From positions 71,353-135,352 of the forward strand of contig URSA01000006.1 in NCBI GenBank assembly GCA_900550475.1: a stretch of 64,000 bases of DNA, written 5' to 3'. The position numbers were made by a program, and so were the translations under genes. Shown piece by piece: positions 60,568-64,000 of the stretch; the first letter of the stretch is position 1, and every line of letters begins with the position of its first letter. Below the pieces are notes generated by a model, which ran no database searches, was not told the DNA's origin, and saw only the letters and a program-made list of their open reading frames with translations. Source of the stretch: an uncultured Lachnospiraceae bacterium (GTDB lineage: Bacteria; Bacillota; Clostridia; Lachnospirales; Lachnospiraceae).

Positions 60568-63189
60568 ATGGAGGAATGGAAAAAGATACAGAAAACATAT
60601 AAAATAAGAGAACTAATAGGCATAACTGGTATGATTATGTCTTTTGTAATAGGAGCAATTTGTGATTGGAATGTTCTTGTTCAAAGTAATATTTTAATTC
60701 CGATTGATGACATAGAAGCATTTTCATTGACTATTATACAAATACAGGCAACAGTCGGAACTTTGATATTTACAATTATTGCATTGATCACAGGTAATAT
60801 TTCTGATTCTTATATAGGAGTATCAATAAGTGATTTCTATTTGAACTTAAAACCATGGAAATTAACGCAAAAAGTACTTATTGTTGTTTCATTGGGATTG
60901 TGTTTGGCAGGCGTGATATTTCATTCTCTAGGATTATACAATATTGTTTTTTATTTATTTATAGCGACATTAATTGCAATATTAATATCAATACTAGAGA
61001 TGTACTCTGCCTTTAAGGGAAGAAATAAACAAAATCAAGAAATAGAAGCATATGTCAATTATATGTTAGAAAGCAATATAGAGTATGAGAAAAAATTAAT
61101 CATATATCAGGATTTTGTTTTGGATTGGAAAAAGGTGGTTGATTTACAGGATAAACAAAGTTATGAAAAGTTCCTTGAAATTTTTGAAAAGTGTATGTCA
61201 GTGTTATGGGCTTATAGAACTGATGAAGCTTTAGCGTCTATAGAACAACAATGTTATAGCATATCATATTGCCTTTTGGGATCGGAGAAAAAAGCGTTAA
61301 AGGAAAAAGGTCTTGAATTTGTGCAGGAAGTATATGACGTATTATGGAGTTTTATTTATAATTGTATTGCAGAAAAAAGACCACTGTTAAATCAATACAA
61401 AAGTGAGTTTCCTTTTTTTACAGAAATTTGTAGTGAACTGATACGAAGTATTGATGAAATGAATGTTGAAGAGGTAGAAAAGAGACTTAAGTTTGATAAC
61501 TTAGCTGATTCGGTATTAAGAGCTGCGATATGGCTTAGATACAACAAAGACAACGAGGTTTATGATAAAGAGGACGAAACAAAATTTAAAAAATATGAAT
61601 ATAATTATCAAAGTGAAATCAGTGAATTAAATTCATTTGCAAAATACATAGGATATTATTTGGAAAAACAGAATAATAAAAATAATATAATTAATCAGCG
61701 TGTTTGGGCAAACGTATTAAATAGGTGGAGTCTTTTTTCTACCTATAACATTCCAGAAGAAAGAGCAGAAGACTTTTTAAAGGCTAAAGTTAATACCTAC
61801 TTTTGCTATTGCTATGGAATGATAGTAAATGGACAAGAAAACATTGTAAAGATGGGCTTATATCTTAGTGGAATGAGGAACACTGTTAGATTAGACAATA
61901 AATATCAGGCTTTATTATATCTGGTTGTTCATTGTTATATCTATTATTTAGCTGTAAGAGAAAGCGATGATTGTGTTCCAGCGGATATTAGACAATCGGC
62001 ATTAAATATCTGGGATGACAAAGCTGTGAAGGGGGCTTTTTTAGACTTCCTTAATATGTTGTCAGAAAACTCAGAATGGTTGAATTTAGATATTCTTGAT
62101 CAAATGTATGGGATAATAGATAGATTTGAGTTGTTTCCTCAATATGGAGCGGCAAAATCTATGATTATTGAGCCTGTAACATCAGATTTTTATTTGTTTT
62201 TTATTCTATTTATGTCTCACGAATTTTTCTTGCCAGAGTTACTGGAAAGGAATATTGATGACATGCGAGCATTCAGATATGTTTCGGAGAAAAATGAAGA
62301 TAAAACAAAAGGAATGCTTGGTAAATTATTTAGAATGATATTTATAGGTAATAAGTCTGAGGAACAAATAGATAAAGAAGTTGATTTGATGTATGACGAC
62401 CTTGAAAAAATGGTTAAGAAAAAACAAAAGGAAAGATACATCAGATTAGCAAAAGAAGCACAAGAGAACTATGAATCAAGAATAAATGAGGAAGAGATAT
62501 GTGAAAAAATTAAAGATGATACCATTAAGAACATAAAAGAAAAATTTGCTCCAATCCTAATTGAGAGTGATGAAAAAAATGGAATCGTAGATGTTAATTT
62601 ATTAAACTTAATTGATTATACTAGCTCAATGGGAACCAAAAACAGTACGAATGGATATTATTCACATATGGATGGAATGTTCTTGTTTGGTATTGCAAGA
62701 TTTTTATATCAAAGGGGAGTTGTTGAATTTAAAAAGAGATTTGACGATTTTGCTGATGATAAAGAATTTATGGAATACTTAGCAGCAAATAATTTTCATT
62801 TACTTCTTGGATCACAATATATTTTGAAAAATAGGGATTATAGAATTAGTGCTGAGTACAAAAGATTTTTGGAAGATTATGAGACAATATACACAACTGT
62901 TTTGCAAGATGGTATCGCGTTGAGAAGGAATTCTATACAGGTGTGCTTGCATGATATTAATGTCTCAATCCATTCTCCAAGTATAAAAGAAGAAAATGTA
63001 GAATATGACAGGGAAACAGGAAAATATTACTATCCTATTTTGAATGGACTTCCGATAGATTTTGATGAAGATGAACTTAGAGAATTCCTCTATAATAATC
63101 GCAAAGTTATAAACGTAACTGCAAAAATATCTATACAAGTAAATGAAAAGCCATGTGGAACGGTTTTCACTGGTAGAAAAAGAGGATAA
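60568..63189 (+). CDS. Large membrane-anchored protein of unknown function (element cargo)
   Basis: This 873-residue protein has about four membrane helices in the first 145 residues (for example LIGITGMIMSFVIGAICDW, VGTLIFTIIALITGN, VLIVVSLGLCLAGVIFHSL and YLFIATLIAILISILEMY). A cytosolic, mainly helical region of over 700 residues follows, with a charged coiled segment (about 610-660) and a C-terminal domain containing YSHMDGMFLFGIARFLYQRG. I recognise no family or catalytic motif. It is very AT-rich. Genes of this shape in mobile-element cargo sometimes belong to defence systems, but there is no direct evidence here. It lies between the acetyltransferase and an HD hydrolase. Confidence 0.8.
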   Translation: MEEWKKIQKTYKIRELIGITGMIMSFVIGAICDWNVLVQSNILIPIDDIEAFSLTIIQIQATVGTLIFTIIALITGNISDSYIGVSISDFYLNLKPWKLTQKVLIVVSLGLCLAGVIFHSLGLYNIVFYLFIATLIAILISILEMYSAFKGRNKQNQEIEAYVNYMLESNIEYEKKLIIYQDFVLDWKKVVDLQDKQSYEKFLEIFEKCMSVLWAYRTDEALASIEQQCYSISYCLLGSEKKALKEKGLEFVQEVYDVLWSFIYNCIAEKRPLLNQYKSEFPFFTEICSELIRSIDEMNVEEVEKRLKFDNLADSVLRAAIWLRYNKDNEVYDKEDETKFKKYEYNYQSEISELNSFAKYIGYYLEKQNNKNNIINQRVWANVLNRWSLFSTYNIPEERAEDFLKAKVNTYFCYCYGMIVNGQENIVKMGLYLSGMRNTVRLDNKYQALLYLVVHCYIYYLAVRESDDCVPADIRQSALNIWDDKAVKGAFLDFLNMLSENSEWLNLDILDQMYGIIDRFELFPQYGAAKSMIIEPVTSDFYLFFILFMSHEFFLPELLERNIDDMRAFRYVSEKNEDKTKGMLGKLFRMIFIGNKSEEQIDKEVDLMYDDLEKMVKKKQKERYIRLAKEAQENYESRINEEEICEKIKDDTIKNIKEKFAPILIESDEKNGIVDVNLLNLIDYTSSMGTKNSTNGYYSHMDGMFLFGIARFLYQRGVVEFKKRFDDFADDKEFMEYLAANNFHLLLGSQYILKNRDYRISAEYKRFLEDYETIYTTVLQDGIALRRNSIQVCLHDINVSIHSPSIKEENVEYDRETGKYYYPILNGLPIDFDEDELREFLYNNRKVINVTAKISIQVNEKPCGTVFTGRKRG

Positions 63190-63233
63190 TATTTGTTAGA
63201 TGTAGAGGAGTTATAGTGATATTGGAGGCGGAT

Positions 63234-63872
63234 ATGGTGATAGAAAATGCTATAAAATATGTAAAACAGATATTTGCAGATGATTGTAGTGGGCATGACT
63301 ATCATCATACTATGAGGGTTTATCGTTTGGCTATGCAGATTGCAGAGCAAGAAAATGCGGATATGTTGATTGTGCAGTTAGCAGCCTTATTACACGATGT
63401 AGATGATGTTAAGCTTTCACCGGAAACACACGATACTAAGAAAAATGCAGTTAGATTTATGAAAAATAGTGGCGTAGATGATAAAGTTATAGCTTCTGTG
63501 TGTAAGATTATAGATGAAGTTTCTTTTGTAGGAACGGATTCAGTTGTACCAAGCACATTAGAAGGAAAATGTGTACAGGATGCGGACAGACTTGATGCTA
63601 TAGGAGCTATTGGAATTGCAAGGACATTCGCATATGGTGGTAGTAAAGGAAGAAGAATACATGATCCGGATATAAAACCTATGACTAATATGAATAAGGC
63701 GGATTATAATCAGAACCATAATTCTACAAGTATTAATCACTTTTATGAAAAACTCCTGCTGCTTAAAGATATGATGAATACTGAAACTGCAAAGAAAATG
63801 GCTAAGCATAGACAAGCTGTTATGAAGGAGTATCTTGTAGAGTTTATGGCAGAATGGGAAGGAGAAAAGTGA
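63234..63872 (+). CDS. HD-domain phosphohydrolase (YpgQ/YedJ-like)
   Basis: This 212-residue protein has HD metal ligands: His in GHDYHHTMRVYRLAMQIA (about residues 22-39), His-Asp in LAALLHDVDDVKL (about 52-64) and Asp in QDADRLDAIGAIGIARTF. YpgQ-type enzymes hydrolyse nucleotides. The ATG at 63234 is preceded by GGAGG; the frame is open six codons upstream without a site. The next gene, a Nudix hydrolase, begins 1 bp after its stop, so the two look like a nucleotide-cleaning pair. Confidence 0.87.
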   Translation: MVIENAIKYVKQIFADDCSGHDYHHTMRVYRLAMQIAEQENADMLIVQLAALLHDVDDVKLSPETHDTKKNAVRFMKNSGVDDKVIASVCKIIDEVSFVGTDSVVPSTLEGKCVQDADRLDAIGAIGIARTFAYGGSKGRRIHDPDIKPMTNMNKADYNQNHNSTSINHFYEKLLLLKDMMNTETAKKMAKHRQAVMKEYLVEFMAEWEGEK

Positions 63873-63873
63873 T

Positions 63874-64000
63874 ATGTTGGAAGTTAAATTTTATGATACG
63901 GTAGATGATTCACTATTGAAATTTGCAGTAATTATTTCGCAGAGCAATGGCAAATGGGTGTTTTGCAAACATAAGGAACGAGATACCTATGAGGCTCCGG
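63874..64000 (+). CDS. Nudix hydrolase, N-terminal part (cut by window edge)
   Basis: The frame begins with ATG at 63874, behind GGAGAAAAG, and gives 42 residues: MLEVKFYDTVDDSLLKFAVI, then NGKWVFCKHKERDTYEAP. This is the usual lead-in to a Nudix box (GGHRE expected next). The rest is outside the window. Confidence 0.7.
   Translation, partial: MLEVKFYDTVDDSLLKFAVIISQSNGKWVFCKHKERDTYEAP

Larger units (their letters stand above)
53652..64000. mobile_element. Integrative mobilizable/conjugative element inserted behind guaA (left end; right end outside window)
   Basis: From the guaA stop onward the gene content changes to integrase, XRE repressor, excisionase-like protein, MobC and relaxase, followed by unrelated AT-rich cargo genes to the window edge. 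The 3' end of guaA is a known integration hotspot for genomic islands. No type IV secretion genes are seen in the part visible, so it may be a mobilizable element (IME) or the end of a larger conjugative one. The left attachment core must lie in the last bases of guaA or in 53652-53782, but cannot be defined without the right end. Confidence 0.8.

Overview
The window reads as a chromosome segment of a spore-forming, probably motile anaerobe of the Clostridia, most likely Lachnospiraceae. The grounds are SpoVT, SpoIIID, a SipL-type SPOCS+LysM protein and a SpoIIQ-like protein; an isoleucine T-box leader before ileS; a PyrK/PyrDB dihydroorotate dehydrogenase pair; DUF1934; a GH5 cellulase lipoprotein; and a leader that looks like sigma-D/CsrA control. 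The backbone is moderately GC-rich. The last ~10 kb is visibly more AT-rich and is mobile DNA.

Layout. 0-2 kb: the end of a LUD-domain gene and an AbiE-like regulator/nucleotidyltransferase pair in which both genes look broken. 2-5.3 kb: spoVT, a DUF4143 ATPase and a convergent membrane diguanylate cyclase. 5.4-16 kb: T-box-ileS, glycogen phosphorylase, copy A of a 257-bp palindromic repeat, an aconitase-family hydratase and a membrane protein with a LURP-one-like domain. 16-28 kb: a large surface protein, a DUF368 lipid-carrier transporter, a gene with an EF-hand-like segment behind a structured leader, then an operon-like row (SpoIIQ-like protein, amidohydrolase, GH9-like lipoprotein, ddl, murF). 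28-34 kb: plsC, a PrcB-domain lipoprotein, pyrC-pyrK-pyrD, then sipL. 34-39 kb: a ThuA-like gene, a gene remnant, ispE, a GntR regulator, murI and DUF1934, with two identical operator-like sites. 39-50 kb: cardiolipin synthase, a trigger-factor-like lipoprotein, asnS, an NlpC/P60 hydrolase, an LTA-synthase-like sulfatase, tRNA-Val, a LysR regulator and the GH5 cellulase, then copy B of the 257-bp repeat. 50-53.6 kb: a Nudix gene, a DinB-like gene, spoIIID and guaA.

From 53.65 kb to the right edge lies an integrative mobilizable or conjugative element inserted just behind guaA: tyrosine integrase, a candidate small RNA, an XRE repressor with four operator-like repeats, an excisionase-like protein, an array of hairpin repeats, MobC, a MobP-type relaxase, and cargo (flavoprotein, AAC(6')-like acetyltransferase, an 873-residue membrane protein of unknown function, HD hydrolase, Nudix hydrolase). 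Its right end is outside the window.

The most interesting signals are not proteins. Two genes expected to be under mother-cell (sigma-E) control, sipL and spoIIID, each have an inverted repeat that buries the ribosome-binding site while a sigma-E-like -10 element sits in or at the loop. Transcripts reading through from upstream would be silenced, while transcripts started at the local promoter would lack the blocking arm. The second is a 257-bp four-module palindrome present twice with matching internal spacing. The third is the hairpin array in the mobile element.
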